Below, piece by piece: positions 18,413-26,202 of a DNA stretch of 64,000 bases. The position numbers and the translations under genes are program-made. The notes under the pieces are model-generated. The model saw only the letters and a list, made by a program, of their open reading frames with translations, made no database searches and was not told the origin of the DNA. Location of the stretch: positions 310,001 to 374,000 of the forward strand of contig NZ_JBCDNA010000003.1 in the NCBI RefSeq assembly GCF_038433205.1, given 5' to 3'. This DNA comes from Lutimonas vermicola (GTDB lineage: Bacteria; Bacteroidota; Bacteroidia; Flavobacteriales; Flavobacteriaceae). The stretch's first letter is position 1, and the number at the start of each line of letters is the position of its first letter.

Positions 18413-19672
18413 TTAATTGATTACTATTGTTTCATAATTTTTAAAATCCTGATAGGATGAAGAGATAAAGCGTTCGCCTTTTTCAAGCCCATCGAGAACC
18501 TGATAATAACTTGGGTTTTGACTCCCCAGTTTTACGTATCGTTTATGCGCCTCTCCCTCTCCGTCAAGAACAAACACATATTGACCTCCTGAAGCCTGAA
18601 AGTAATCTCCCCTGGGGATCATTACAGATTGCTTTGCTTTGGAAAGTTCGAGCCTGACCTGGAGCGACTGACCTATTGTGATTGACTCAGGTACGTCTCC
18701 AACAAATACGAGTTCAATTTCAAACCGGCGATTCACCACTTCTGGCAATACTTTTTTAACCTTGAGATCGACAAGCTGCCCATCAAGTGAAAATCGGGCC
18801 AGTTGTCCGGGTTTGACAGAGCTGAGATAGTATTCATCGACCTGGCCTTTGATCTTGAATCCGGCTTGTACATCAATTTTTGCTACGGTTTCATTCCTGC
18901 CATAGGTTTCGCCAATATCCGGATCAAAGGATGAAAGCATCCCGCTTACAGGAGCTTTTACAAGCAATTTCTCAATATTTTCATGGATCAATTCCAGATT
19001 TCTTTGCATTAACTCAATAGAGATATTGATCTGTTGTATCTGAATTTTATTATCCTGGCTGCTTTTTCGAACATTGTCATTCAGTAGATTTCTTTTGTCT
19101 TTTTCATATTTATAGCTCTCTCTTACATCGATATAATTGTTTCTGGCTATCACATCCTTTGAAAACAAAACCGAATCAGTTTTATATCTTCGAGTTGTTT
19201 CAGCCAATCTGTTTTCGCTGTCTATAAGCGATTCATCAAGGTTTCTTTGGTCTTTTTCAAGAGCCAGTTTTAAGTTTCTAAGGTTGTTGATCTGTTCTAT
19301 GATAGCCGTTTCCTGATTCAGATATCCAAGGGTCGCAGAAGGATTGCTCAACTTCAATAAAGGAGTTCCTTCCTCGACAAAAACGCCATCTTCAATAAAA
19401 ATCTCCTCCACTGATCCTCCTTCGAGGGTATTGACCAGTACAAGGTTGATGGGTTCCACATCTCCTTCAATAAGTATCATGTCTTGAAACTCACCCTCGA
19501 TAACTTCCTTGACGGTTATTCTGGAGTCATCGACTTTGTAGATTTTTTTATTCAGTGACTTGAATCCAAAAAATGCAAGTATTACAAAAAAAACAGCACC
19601 TGAGATATACATTATTTTTTTTCCGGTCCATTTCTTTTTAACGATCTTTTTATCCATACCAATTTGTCTCAT
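18413..19672 (-). CDS. HlyD-family periplasmic adaptor (membrane fusion protein)
   Basis: A 419-residue adaptor that links the inner-membrane permease to an outer-membrane channel. It has a short cytoplasmic basic start (KKIVKKKWTGKK), one membrane helix (about 24-43), a lipoyl/barrel-sandwich half, a long coiled coil (about 125-225, rich in Q, E, N and R) and the second lipoyl half (LLVKAPVSGMLSSFDPDIGE). Beta-barrel and membrane-proximal domains then follow. It is the first gene of the exporter operon. The sigma-54-type promoter at 19941-19956 on the same strand fits as its promoter. No outer-membrane TolC-like gene is in the window. ATG 19657 is an alternative start. Confidence 0.85.
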   Translation of the reverse strand: MRQIGMDKKIVKKKWTGKKIMYISGAVFFVILAFFGFKSLNKKIYKVDDSRITVKEVIEGEFQDMILIEGDVEPINLVLVNTLEGGSVEEIFIEDGVFVEEGTPLLKLSNPSATLGYLNQETAIIEQINNLRNLKLALEKDQRNLDESLIDSENRLAETTRRYKTDSVLFSKDVIARNNYIDVRESYKYEKDKRNLLNDNVRKSSQDNKIQIQQINISIELMQRNLELIHENIEKLLVKAPVSGMLSSFDPDIGETYGRNETVAKIDVQAGFKIKGQVDEYYLSSVKPGQLARFSLDGQLVDLKVKKVLPEVVNRRFEIELVFVGDVPESITIGQSLQVRLELSKAKQSVMIPRGDYFQASGGQYVFVLDGEGEAHKRYVKLGSQNPSYYQVLDGLEKGERFISSSYQDFKNYETIVIN

Positions 19673-19690
19673 TATATTAGATTTGTTGAC

Positions 19691-19804
19691 TTAGTGTATA
19701 TAGTTTCTATAGGTTGACCACTGTACTCTTTTGCTATTTCTAAAGTGCAGTTGCAATTCGTGATGTCTTGTTTCGGTTGTGGTGTTATATATTAATGTTT
19801 TCAT
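19691..19804 (-). CDS. Possible 37-residue small protein in the exporter leader
   Basis: An ATG-started frame of 37 codons plus stop (begins MKTLIYNTTTETRHHELQLH) lies between the predicted sigma-54 start site and the adaptor gene, 18 bp upstream of the adaptor ATG. It has basic and aromatic residues and no signal or membrane helix. I do not recognise it. It could be a leader peptide, a small regulatory protein or chance. Confidence 0.3.
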   Translation of the reverse strand: MKTLIYNTTTETRHHELQLHFRNSKRVQWSTYRNYIH

Positions 19805-19843
19805 GATTATTGATTTAAGGGTTGTTCCAGTAGATTTTAATGA

Positions 19844-19909
19844 TCAGGTTAAAACTGCTTCCAGAATGTTGATAATGCTGATGACGATGTTGATTAATAT
19901 GCCAATCAT
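19844..19909 (-). CDS. Possible 21-residue hydrophobic leader peptide
   Basis: A frame of 21 codons plus stop (MIGILINIVISIINILEAVL then T) starts about 20 bases downstream of the predicted sigma-54 transcription start. Nearly all residues are aliphatic, so the product would be one membrane helix. A coding role is plausible from position and composition but unproven. Confidence 0.3.
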   Translation of the reverse strand: MIGILINIVISIINILEAVLT

Positions 19910-19940
19910 AATTCTTGTTTTTAGGGGTTACCATATATGT

Positions 19941-19956
19941 TTCAAACCTTGTGCCA
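19941..19956 (-). promoter_or_regulatory. Sigma-54 promoter of the exporter operon
   Basis: On the minus strand this reads TGGCACAAGGTTTGAA. It matches the sigma-54 consensus TGGCACR-N4-TTGCW at every position except one (TTGAA for TTGCA). The invariant GG of the -24 box is present; the -12 GC is GA. The start site would be near 19930, giving a 260-base leader before the adaptor gene. The divergent NtrC-type activator gene next door supports the call. Confidence 0.7.
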
Positions 19957-20020
19957 CATCCTATAAAAAACATAAAGCGCAGATAATCAATAACATAAAA
20001 TTTTCACCGTGTTTTATAAC

Positions 20021-20058
20021 TGTTCATTTTCGAACATTATGTTGTTCGTTATTGAACA
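20021..20058. promoter_or_regulatory. Paired palindromic operators (putative NtrC-type enhancer)
   Basis: Two 16-bp palindromes of the form TGTTC-N6-GAACA lie at 20021-20036 and 20043-20058. Their centres are 22 bp apart, two helical turns, so dimers would bind the same DNA face. They begin 65 bp upstream of the -24 box on the minus strand, a normal enhancer distance. The same bases overlap the promoter of the regulator gene, which suggests that the regulator also represses itself. The binding protein is inferred from position only. Confidence 0.65.
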
Positions 20059-20071
20059 TTTTGTATTTTAG
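20042..20071 (+). promoter_or_regulatory. Housekeeping promoter of the NtrC-type regulator
   Basis: TTG (20042-20044), 19 bp, TATTTTAG (20064-20071, one mismatch to TAnnTTTG), 27 bp before ATG 20098. The right-hand palindrome at 20043-20058 lies between the two boxes. Confidence 0.55.
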
Positions 20072-20097
20072 TACAATTAATATCAGAACCTGCTTAC

Positions 20098-21480
20098 ATG
20101 CCTAAAACGAATGCCACTATATTGATCATAGATGATGATGAGGACATTCTTTTGTCGGCTAAACTTTTGCTTAAGAAGCACTACACGAATATCATTACCC
20201 GCGATACTCCTAAAGAATTGAACCAGATACTCTCATCTGAGTCTGTTGATGTCATCATACTCGATATGAATTACCGAATAGGCTTCAATGATGGTAAAGA
20301 AGGAATGTACTGGCTCAAGCATATTTTAAGTGTCAAACCTGAAATGGTAGTTATATTGATGACGGCCTATGGAGAAGTTGAATTAGCGGTAGATTCCATA
20401 AAACTGGGGGCCTTTGATTTTATACTAAAACCCTGGACAAATGAAAAATTTCTGGCAACGATTCAGGCCGGACTACAATTGAGCAAATCTAAGCATAAAG
20501 TGGCTTTACTGGAATCGGCCAAACAGGTTTTGGAAAAAAATATAGATCAGAAATTCGGGCCGATAATTGGTTCCTCCGATGCCATGAATGAGGTGATGAG
20601 GGTGGTTGACAAGGTAAGTGTCACGGAGGCTAATATTTTGATTTTAGGGGAGAATGGAACCGGTAAGCAACATTTAGCAAGAGAGATACACAGGCGTTCC
20701 TCCTTAAAAAATGGCCCCTTTGTTCACGTGGATTTGGGCGCATTATCTGAGAGTTTGTTCGAAAGCGAATTATTTGGGCATAAAAAGGGAGCTTTTACGG
20801 ATGCTCATGAGGATAAGCCCGGTAGGTTTGAACTTGCAGAAGACGGGACTTTATTTCTTGATGAGATTGGAAACTTACCCTATAATTTACAGTCAAAACT
20901 TTTAACCGTCCTGCAAGACAGGAAGGTGTCGAGGTTAGGAGAAGGCATTGAACGCCCGTTTAATGCCCGCCTTTTATTTGCCACCAATGCCCCTTTGCAT
21001 GAATGGGTGGAAGAAGGTAAATTCAGGCAGGATCTGATGTTCAGGATCAATACAGTGGAAATTGAAATACCACCGCTGCGGGAAAGACCCGGAGACATCA
21101 ATGATTTTGTTTTACATTTCCTGAAAATTTTTAAAGAAAAATACCACAAATCACATTTGTCAATTGAACAAAAGGCCCTGGAATTGCTCAACACGCATAG
21201 CTGGCCCGGCAATGTAAGGGAGATACAACACACCATTGAAAGAGGTGTCATCATGTCTGACGGACAGGAAATAAGGGGCAGCGACTTTAATCTTATTACC
21301 GAGACAAGTGTTTCGGGTAAAGATGTTGAGAAATTTGACAACCTGAATCTTCATGATATTGAAAAAATGCTGGTAGAGAAAGCCTTGAGCAAACACGAAG
21401 GGAATATTTCCAAGGCAGCAAAGGAACTGGGCTTAACAAGAGCAGCTTTATACCGACGACTGGAAAAATTCAATTTATAA
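20098..21480 (+). CDS. NtrC-family sigma-54-dependent response regulator
   Basis: A 460-residue activator. The receiver domain (about 1-125) has the acidic pocket IDDDED, the phospho-acceptor Asp56 in VIILDMNY and the conserved T in MTAYGE. The AAA+ domain (about 150-385) has Walker A GENGTGKQ, Walker B TLFLDEIGN and the sigma-54 contact loop as GAFTDA, not GAFTGA. A Fis-type helix-turn-helix closes the protein (NISKAAKELGLTRAALYRRL). It stands divergent to the exporter operon and 8 bp before its cognate kinase gene. The sigma-54 promoter and palindromes upstream make it the likely activator of the exporter and a repressor of itself. Confidence 0.9.
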   Translation: MPKTNATILIIDDDEDILLSAKLLLKKHYTNIITRDTPKELNQILSSESVDVIILDMNYRIGFNDGKEGMYWLKHILSVKPEMVVILMTAYGEVELAVDSIKLGAFDFILKPWTNEKFLATIQAGLQLSKSKHKVALLESAKQVLEKNIDQKFGPIIGSSDAMNEVMRVVDKVSVTEANILILGENGTGKQHLAREIHRRSSLKNGPFVHVDLGALSESLFESELFGHKKGAFTDAHEDKPGRFELAEDGTLFLDEIGNLPYNLQSKLLTVLQDRKVSRLGEGIERPFNARLLFATNAPLHEWVEEGKFRQDLMFRINTVEIEIPPLRERPGDINDFVLHFLKIFKEKYHKSHLSIEQKALELLNTHSWPGNVREIQHTIERGVIMSDGQEIRGSDFNLITETSVSGKDVEKFDNLNLHDIEKMLVEKALSKHEGNISKAAKELGLTRAALYRRLEKFNL

Positions 21481-21488
21481 CCTGAGCT

Positions 21489-22865
21489 TTGATAAAAAGG
21501 TTTACCATACAAGTTACAGTCCGAATTTTTATAATTCTGATCTTTTGTGTGCTGTTTTCATTTTTCCTTTTACGAAATATTTGGTTTAGCAGTGCCGGGG
21601 TTGGAGTTTTAATCGTACTGCAGGTTTATTTTCTTATTCGATATGTCAATAATACCAATTATTCTTTGGTAAAATTTTTAGATGCCCTTAAAACTGAAGA
21701 TTATTCTGTCTATTTTTCGCCTTCTAAAAAAGGGGATTCCTTTGTGAAAGTGTATGATGATTTCAATTTGATCATTAAAATATTTAAAAGAAACAAGATT
21801 GAAAAGGAGGCTCAATATAAGTACTTCAAATATATTCTGGAACACGTGAATCTTGGCATCATATCGATCAGGAAGGAAGACCTGTTTAAAGAGCATGCCG
21901 ATTCAGAAATCCTGTTTCTAAACAGGGCTGCCTGTGAAATCCTGAGACAACCTCAACACAAGTATTGGCACAGGATAGCGTCTAATATTCCCTGGTTTGC
22001 TCAAGAGGTTAAATCACTGGCTGATGGAGGAAAATCCCTGGTGGATTTTGGAGACGATGTCGAAAGAAAGCAGTTGTCGTTAGAGGTCATGGAAATACAA
22101 TTACTCAATGCCCCATATCTGATTATCGCTTTTCAAGATATAAGATCTGAAATTGAACAGAAAGAAATGGAGGCCTGGCACAATGTGATTCGGGTACTTG
22201 CCCATGAAATGCTCAACTCGTTTACACCTGTAAGCTCTTTGGCCTCGACAATTAAAGGCCTTACAGAATCCGGGAATGGCCAGCCTCTGGCCAGAGAAGC
22301 CCTTGAAGATGAAGATATTCAAGACATTAATATGGCTGCGAACACCATCAAGAAACGTTCGGATGGTTTGCTTGTTTTTGTCAAAGACTACAGGACGATT
22401 TCTAATGTTCCGGTTCCTAAACTCGAGCCGATAAATGTCAAGAAATTTCTATCAGAGATTCAATTATTGATGTCTGCTCCCGCTCAGGAAGCAGGGGTGA
22501 AAATCAAACTCTTACCCATTCCGGCTAATGCTGTGGTCAAGATGGACACCAAACTCATTGAACAGGTGATGATCAATTTGATCAATAACAGCATTCACGC
22601 CCTTAATGGAACCCCTGATCCATTGATTAAACTTAGTTGCATAGTAGAACAGGATAAGACCATAATTTTGGTAACAGACAATGGCAAGGGAATTGAAGAA
22701 GAAATCATGAATCAGATTTTTATACCTTTTTACACAACCAAAAAGAATGGTTCGGGCATTGGTCTAAGCCTCTCAAAAAACATCCTTAAAAAGCACGGGG
22801 GCAATTTACTGGTTAGTTCACAAGTAGGCGTAAGCACTACCTTTTCATTGATTTTTAAGAGTTGA
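21489..22865 (+). CDS. NtrB/NtrY-like sensor histidine kinase
   Basis: A 458-residue membrane kinase that phosphorylates the preceding regulator. Two N-terminal helices (about 8-28 and 32-50) with almost no periplasmic loop suggest sensing in or at the membrane. A PAS-like region follows (about 95-225), then the H-box HNVIRVLAHEMLNSFTPVS, N-box EQVMINLINNSIHAL, G1 VTDNGKGIEE and G2 GSGIGLSLSKNIL. The start codon may be TTG (21489), since no ATG is nearby. Such a short sensor next to an export system often responds to membrane or envelope stress; that is inference. Confidence 0.85.
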   Translation: MIKRFTIQVTVRIFIILIFCVLFSFFLLRNIWFSSAGVGVLIVLQVYFLIRYVNNTNYSLVKFLDALKTEDYSVYFSPSKKGDSFVKVYDDFNLIIKIFKRNKIEKEAQYKYFKYILEHVNLGIISIRKEDLFKEHADSEILFLNRAACEILRQPQHKYWHRIASNIPWFAQEVKSLADGGKSLVDFGDDVERKQLSLEVMEIQLLNAPYLIIAFQDIRSEIEQKEMEAWHNVIRVLAHEMLNSFTPVSSLASTIKGLTESGNGQPLAREALEDEDIQDINMAANTIKKRSDGLLVFVKDYRTISNVPVPKLEPINVKKFLSEIQLLMSAPAQEAGVKIKLLPIPANAVVKMDTKLIEQVMINLINNSIHALNGTPDPLIKLSCIVEQDKTIILVTDNGKGIEEEIMNQIFIPFYTTKKNGSGIGLSLSKNILKKHGGNLLVSSQVGVSTTFSLIFKS

Positions 22866-22936
22866 TTTTAATATATTTTCAAAGTTAAAGTTTTGATAAA
22901 ATTCCTTTTCCGGAAAAATTGAACTTGATCATTAAT

Positions 22937-22944
22937 TAGATTTG
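22937..22944 (+). promoter_or_regulatory. -7 element of the thioredoxin pair
   Basis: TAGATTTG matches TAnnTTTG, 20 bp before ATG 22965. The -33 half is not convincing. Confidence 0.4.
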
Positions 22945-22964
22945 TGTAAACCTATTACGCAAAA

Positions 22965-23477
22965 ATGAAGTTCAATTTCTTTTTTATAAGTATGTTTTTA
23001 CTGGTTTCCTGCCAACAGAGAGCCAGTAAAGACCAGGAAATTTTGTCTGCTGAAAACGGCGTGATAGAAGTCTTTGATTTTGAGGAGTTGCAAACATTTT
23101 TATCCGATCATTCTGATCAGACCTATGTGGTTAATTTCTGGGCCACCTGGTGCAAGCCCTGTATTGAAGAGTTGCCTTTTTTTGAAGCTGTCCAAGCCAC
23201 CCATGCCGACAAGGTCAAGGTGATTTTGGTCAGTCTTGATTTTCCGGATAAAATCGAGACTAAACTCATACCCTTTATTAAGAAAAACAACCTGAAGTCG
23301 CAGGTGGTTCTTTTGGATGATCCTCATGAGAACGAATGGATCCCCAGGGTTGATTCAAGCTGGACGGGAGCTATTCCGGCGACGCTAATTTTCAATGCAT
23401 CAAAAAGACGCTTTTACGAGGGGTCTTTTACCGAGGAAGACTTGAAAAACGAACTGCTAAAATTCACTAAAATATAG
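22965..23477 (+). CDS. TlpA-like thioredoxin lipoprotein
   Basis: A 170-residue periplasmic-side thiol oxidoreductase. A lipoprotein signal ends at Cys16 (LLVSC). The thioredoxin fold contains the active site FWATWCKPCIEELPFF (CxxC), and the cis-proline loop lies near AIPATLIF. Such proteins reduce disulfides during cytochrome maturation or oxidative repair. The gene precedes a second thioredoxin-fold gene by four bases, which implies one transcript and perhaps a redox relay. Confidence 0.82.
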   Translation: MKFNFFFISMFLLVSCQQRASKDQEILSAENGVIEVFDFEELQTFLSDHSDQTYVVNFWATWCKPCIEELPFFEAVQATHADKVKVILVSLDFPDKIETKLIPFIKKNNLKSQVVLLDDPHENEWIPRVDSSWTGAIPATLIFNASKRRFYEGSFTEEDLKNELLKFTKI

Positions 23478-23481
23478 TATC

Positions 23482-24123
23482 ATGAAAAACAAACATTATT
23501 TTTTATTGCTAATGACAATAGCTGTTTCAACAATATTTTCGGTTTTTGCATTTAGCGGAGTGGAAACGGGTATATCTGAGATTATCTTAAGTTATAAAAT
23601 AGGAGATAAAGCAGAAGATTTTAAACTTAAAAATGTAGACGGGAACATGGTTTCCCTGGCTGATTTTAACGAAGCAAAGGGATTCATCGTGATATTTACC
23701 TGTAATACCTGCCCGGTTTCTATGGCAAATGAAGACAGGATCATTGCATTGCATGAGAAGTATGAACCTAAAGGATTTCCGGTAATTGCCATAAATCCAA
23801 ACAACCCCGAAATTTCATCAGGAGACAGTTATGAATTAATGAAAGTCAGGGCCGAAGAAAAGGGATTTAAATTCCCTTATTTGTTTGATGATGGTCAAAA
23901 GGTGTACCCAAAATACGGAGCGTCGAAAACGCCTCATGTCTACGTGTTAAATAGGGAAGGCAAAGAGCTTATTGTGAAATATATTGGCTCGATAGATGAC
24001 AGTGCAAGAAATGCTAAAGCTGTTAAAACCAAATACGTAGAAAATGCGGTTGACGCCTTGCTCAAAGGAATGCCTGTTGATCCTGACAGTACTAATGCCA
24101 TAGGTTGTTCCATTAAAAAATAG
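23482..24123 (+). CDS. Exported AhpC/TSA-type redoxin
   Basis: A 213-residue thioredoxin-fold protein with a signal peptide or anchor (about residues 5-25). The peroxiredoxin-like core begins IGDKAEDFKLKNVDGNMVSL and has the cysteine pair FTCNTCPVSMANE, typical of the thioredoxin/redoxin family proteins found in Bacteroidota. Later segments YGASKTPHVYVLNREGK support the fold. It is cotranscribed with the TlpA-like gene upstream. Whether it acts as peroxidase or disulfide reductase cannot be told. Confidence 0.78.
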   Translation: MKNKHYFLLLMTIAVSTIFSVFAFSGVETGISEIILSYKIGDKAEDFKLKNVDGNMVSLADFNEAKGFIVIFTCNTCPVSMANEDRIIALHEKYEPKGFPVIAINPNNPEISSGDSYELMKVRAEEKGFKFPYLFDDGQKVYPKYGASKTPHVYVLNREGKELIVKYIGSIDDSARNAKAVKTKYVENAVDALLKGMPVDPDSTNAIGCSIKK

Positions 24124-24138
24124 AAGCTACTCTAAGAA

Positions 24139-24170
24139 TCATCAGGCCCATTATTTTAATGGGCCTGATG
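24139..24170. terminator. Hairpin between the redoxin gene and hutU
   Basis: A strong stem CATCAGGCCCATTA / TAATGGGCCTGATG stands between two convergent genes. It lacks a clean T run on either strand but probably ends both transcripts. Confidence 0.6.
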
Positions 24171-26192
24171 TTATATATTCAAGTTATCGAGAATATCATT
24201 TTCAACCAAATTAGGCAATGTTACCTTTAAATTGGGAGATCTGTCCATTTCTCTTTTAATGGCAAATAGTGCTTCTTTGTTTCTGGCCCAGCTTCTTCTG
24301 GCAATGCCGTTGTTAACATCATAAAACAGCATGGATCGCAGTTGCAGATCAGCTTGGTCGGATCCGTCCAGAACCAGGCCAAAACCGCCGTTGATCACTT
24401 CTCCCCATCCAACGCCACCACCATTGTGTATTGAAACCCAGGTGGCACCTCTAAAGCTATCTCCGATTACATTGTGAATAGCCATATCTGCAGTGAATTG
24501 GCTTCCATCGTATATATTGCTTGTTTCCCGGTAAGGTGAGTCAGTGCCGCTTACGTCATGATGGTCCCTGCCAAGAACAATTGGGGCTGAAATATAACCT
24601 TCGGAGATGGCTTTATTAAAAGCACCTGCTATCTTTGCACGTCCTTCGGCATCAGCATAAAGTATCCTGGCCTGAGACCCTACGACCAGTTTGTTTTGTT
24701 TGGCGTTTTTGATCCAGATCATATTATCGTTCATTTGAAGCTGGATCTCTTCAGGGGCCGTTTTTTGCATCCCGGAAAGTACTTCGAGAGCGATCTGGTC
24801 AGATTTGTCAAGATCTTCAGGATCTCCTGAAGTACACACCCATCTAAAGGGACCGAAACCATAATCAAAACACATTGGCCCAAGAATATCCTGTACATAG
24901 GTTGGGTATCTGAATTCACCTTCTTTTTTGCCTAATACATCTGCTCCCGCCCTTGAAGCTTCAAGTAAAAAGGCATTGCCGTAATCAAAGAAATAGGTAC
25001 CTTTTGCCGCGTGATTATTTATTGATCTCGCCTGCCTCCTTAAAGATTCCTGGACTTTTTCTTTAAAAAGTTCAGGATCTGAACTAATCAGATCATTGGC
25101 TTTTTCAAAACTCAGCCCTACCGGATAATAGCCTCCTGACCATGGATTATGAAGTGAGGTTTGATCAGAACCTACGTGAACAAAAATATCCTCTTTATCG
25201 AACCGTTCCCATACATCAACGATATTTCCGTGAAAGGCAATCGATATGACTTCCTGTGCATGTTGCGCTTTCCTCACCCTGTTGACCAGCTCATCCATAT
25301 CTTTGATCAAAACACTTGCCCAACCCTGCTTATGCCTTTTCATTGCAGCCTTTTCATTAACCTCTGCACAAACCGTTATACAGCCGGTAATATCACCGGC
25401 TTTTGGTTGAGCTCCGCTCATACCGCCTAAACCAGAGGTCAAAAAAATCTTTCCTTTAGCATTTTCGCCTTTTTTAAGGATTTTTCTAAAGGCATTCATC
25501 AGGGTGATCGTGGTTCCATGGACAATTCCCTGTGGCCCGATATACATAAAGGATCCCGCAGTCATTTGCCCGTACTGGGTAACCCCCAGGGCATTGAATT
25601 TTTCCAGATCATCGGGTTTTGAATAATTCGGTACCATCATACCATTGGTCACAATGACCCTTGGAGCTTCTTTACCCGAAGGGAACAGGCCCATGGGATG
25701 ACCCGAATACATATGCAGGGTCTGTTCGTCGGTCATTTGACTCAGATACTTCATGGTAAGCAGGTATTGTGCCCAGTTTTGAAATACGGCACCATTACCT
25801 CCGTAGGTAATCAGTTCTTCAGGGTGCTGGGCAACTGCGGGGTCGAGATTATTCTGAATCATGAGCATAATGGCCGCAGCCTTTCGGCTTTTTGCCGGAT
25901 AGGCTTCAATGGGCCTGGCGTATATTTTATAAGCCGGCTTAAAGCGATGCATATAGATTCGTCCATATGTCTTTAATTCTTCAAGAAACTCCTCAGCAAG
26001 TTCCTTATGCCAGGTTACCGGAAAATAGCGCAGGGCATTTCTGACGGCAAGTTTCTTTTCTTCTTTAGATAGAATATCCTTTCTTTTGGGAGCCCTGTTG
26101 GCTCCTTCCGGATAAGTCCTTTTTTCAGGAAGTTGTTCAGGTATGCCCCGGCAGATTTCCTTTTGGAATTGTTGGTTATTTGTGTTAATCAT
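24171..26192 (-). CDS. hutU: Urocanate hydratase
   Basis: Converts urocanate to 4-imidazolone-5-propanoate using tightly bound NAD, the second step of histidine breakdown. The protein of about 673 residues is the long Bacteroidota form; the usual enzyme has about 555. Conserved stretches include QYLLTMKYLSQMTDEQTLHMYSGHP, GQMTAGSFMYIGPQGIVHGT, SGLGGMSGAQPKAG and CFDYGFGPFRWVC. I chose ATG 26192; the frame is open to a TTG at 26216, but that would overlap hutH. The gene follows hutH after about 10 bp. hutI and hutG are not in the window. Confidence 0.92.
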   Translation of the reverse strand: MINTNNQQFQKEICRGIPEQLPEKRTYPEGANRAPKRKDILSKEEKKLAVRNALRYFPVTWHKELAEEFLEELKTYGRIYMHRFKPAYKIYARPIEAYPAKSRKAAAIMLMIQNNLDPAVAQHPEELITYGGNGAVFQNWAQYLLTMKYLSQMTDEQTLHMYSGHPMGLFPSGKEAPRVIVTNGMMVPNYSKPDDLEKFNALGVTQYGQMTAGSFMYIGPQGIVHGTTITLMNAFRKILKKGENAKGKIFLTSGLGGMSGAQPKAGDITGCITVCAEVNEKAAMKRHKQGWASVLIKDMDELVNRVRKAQHAQEVISIAFHGNIVDVWERFDKEDIFVHVGSDQTSLHNPWSGGYYPVGLSFEKANDLISSDPELFKEKVQESLRRQARSINNHAAKGTYFFDYGNAFLLEASRAGADVLGKKEGEFRYPTYVQDILGPMCFDYGFGPFRWVCTSGDPEDLDKSDQIALEVLSGMQKTAPEEIQLQMNDNMIWIKNAKQNKLVVGSQARILYADAEGRAKIAGAFNKAISEGYISAPIVLGRDHHDVSGTDSPYRETSNIYDGSQFTADMAIHNVIGDSFRGATWVSIHNGGGVGWGEVINGGFGLVLDGSDQADLQLRSMLFYDVNNGIARRSWARNKEALFAIKREMDRSPNLKVTLPNLVENDILDNLNI

Positions 26193-26202
26193 TTTAAACT
26201 GA

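Noticed and set aside
19779..20105. 108-codon plus-strand frame
   Set aside because: It crosses the sigma-54 promoter and both palindromes and has random composition.
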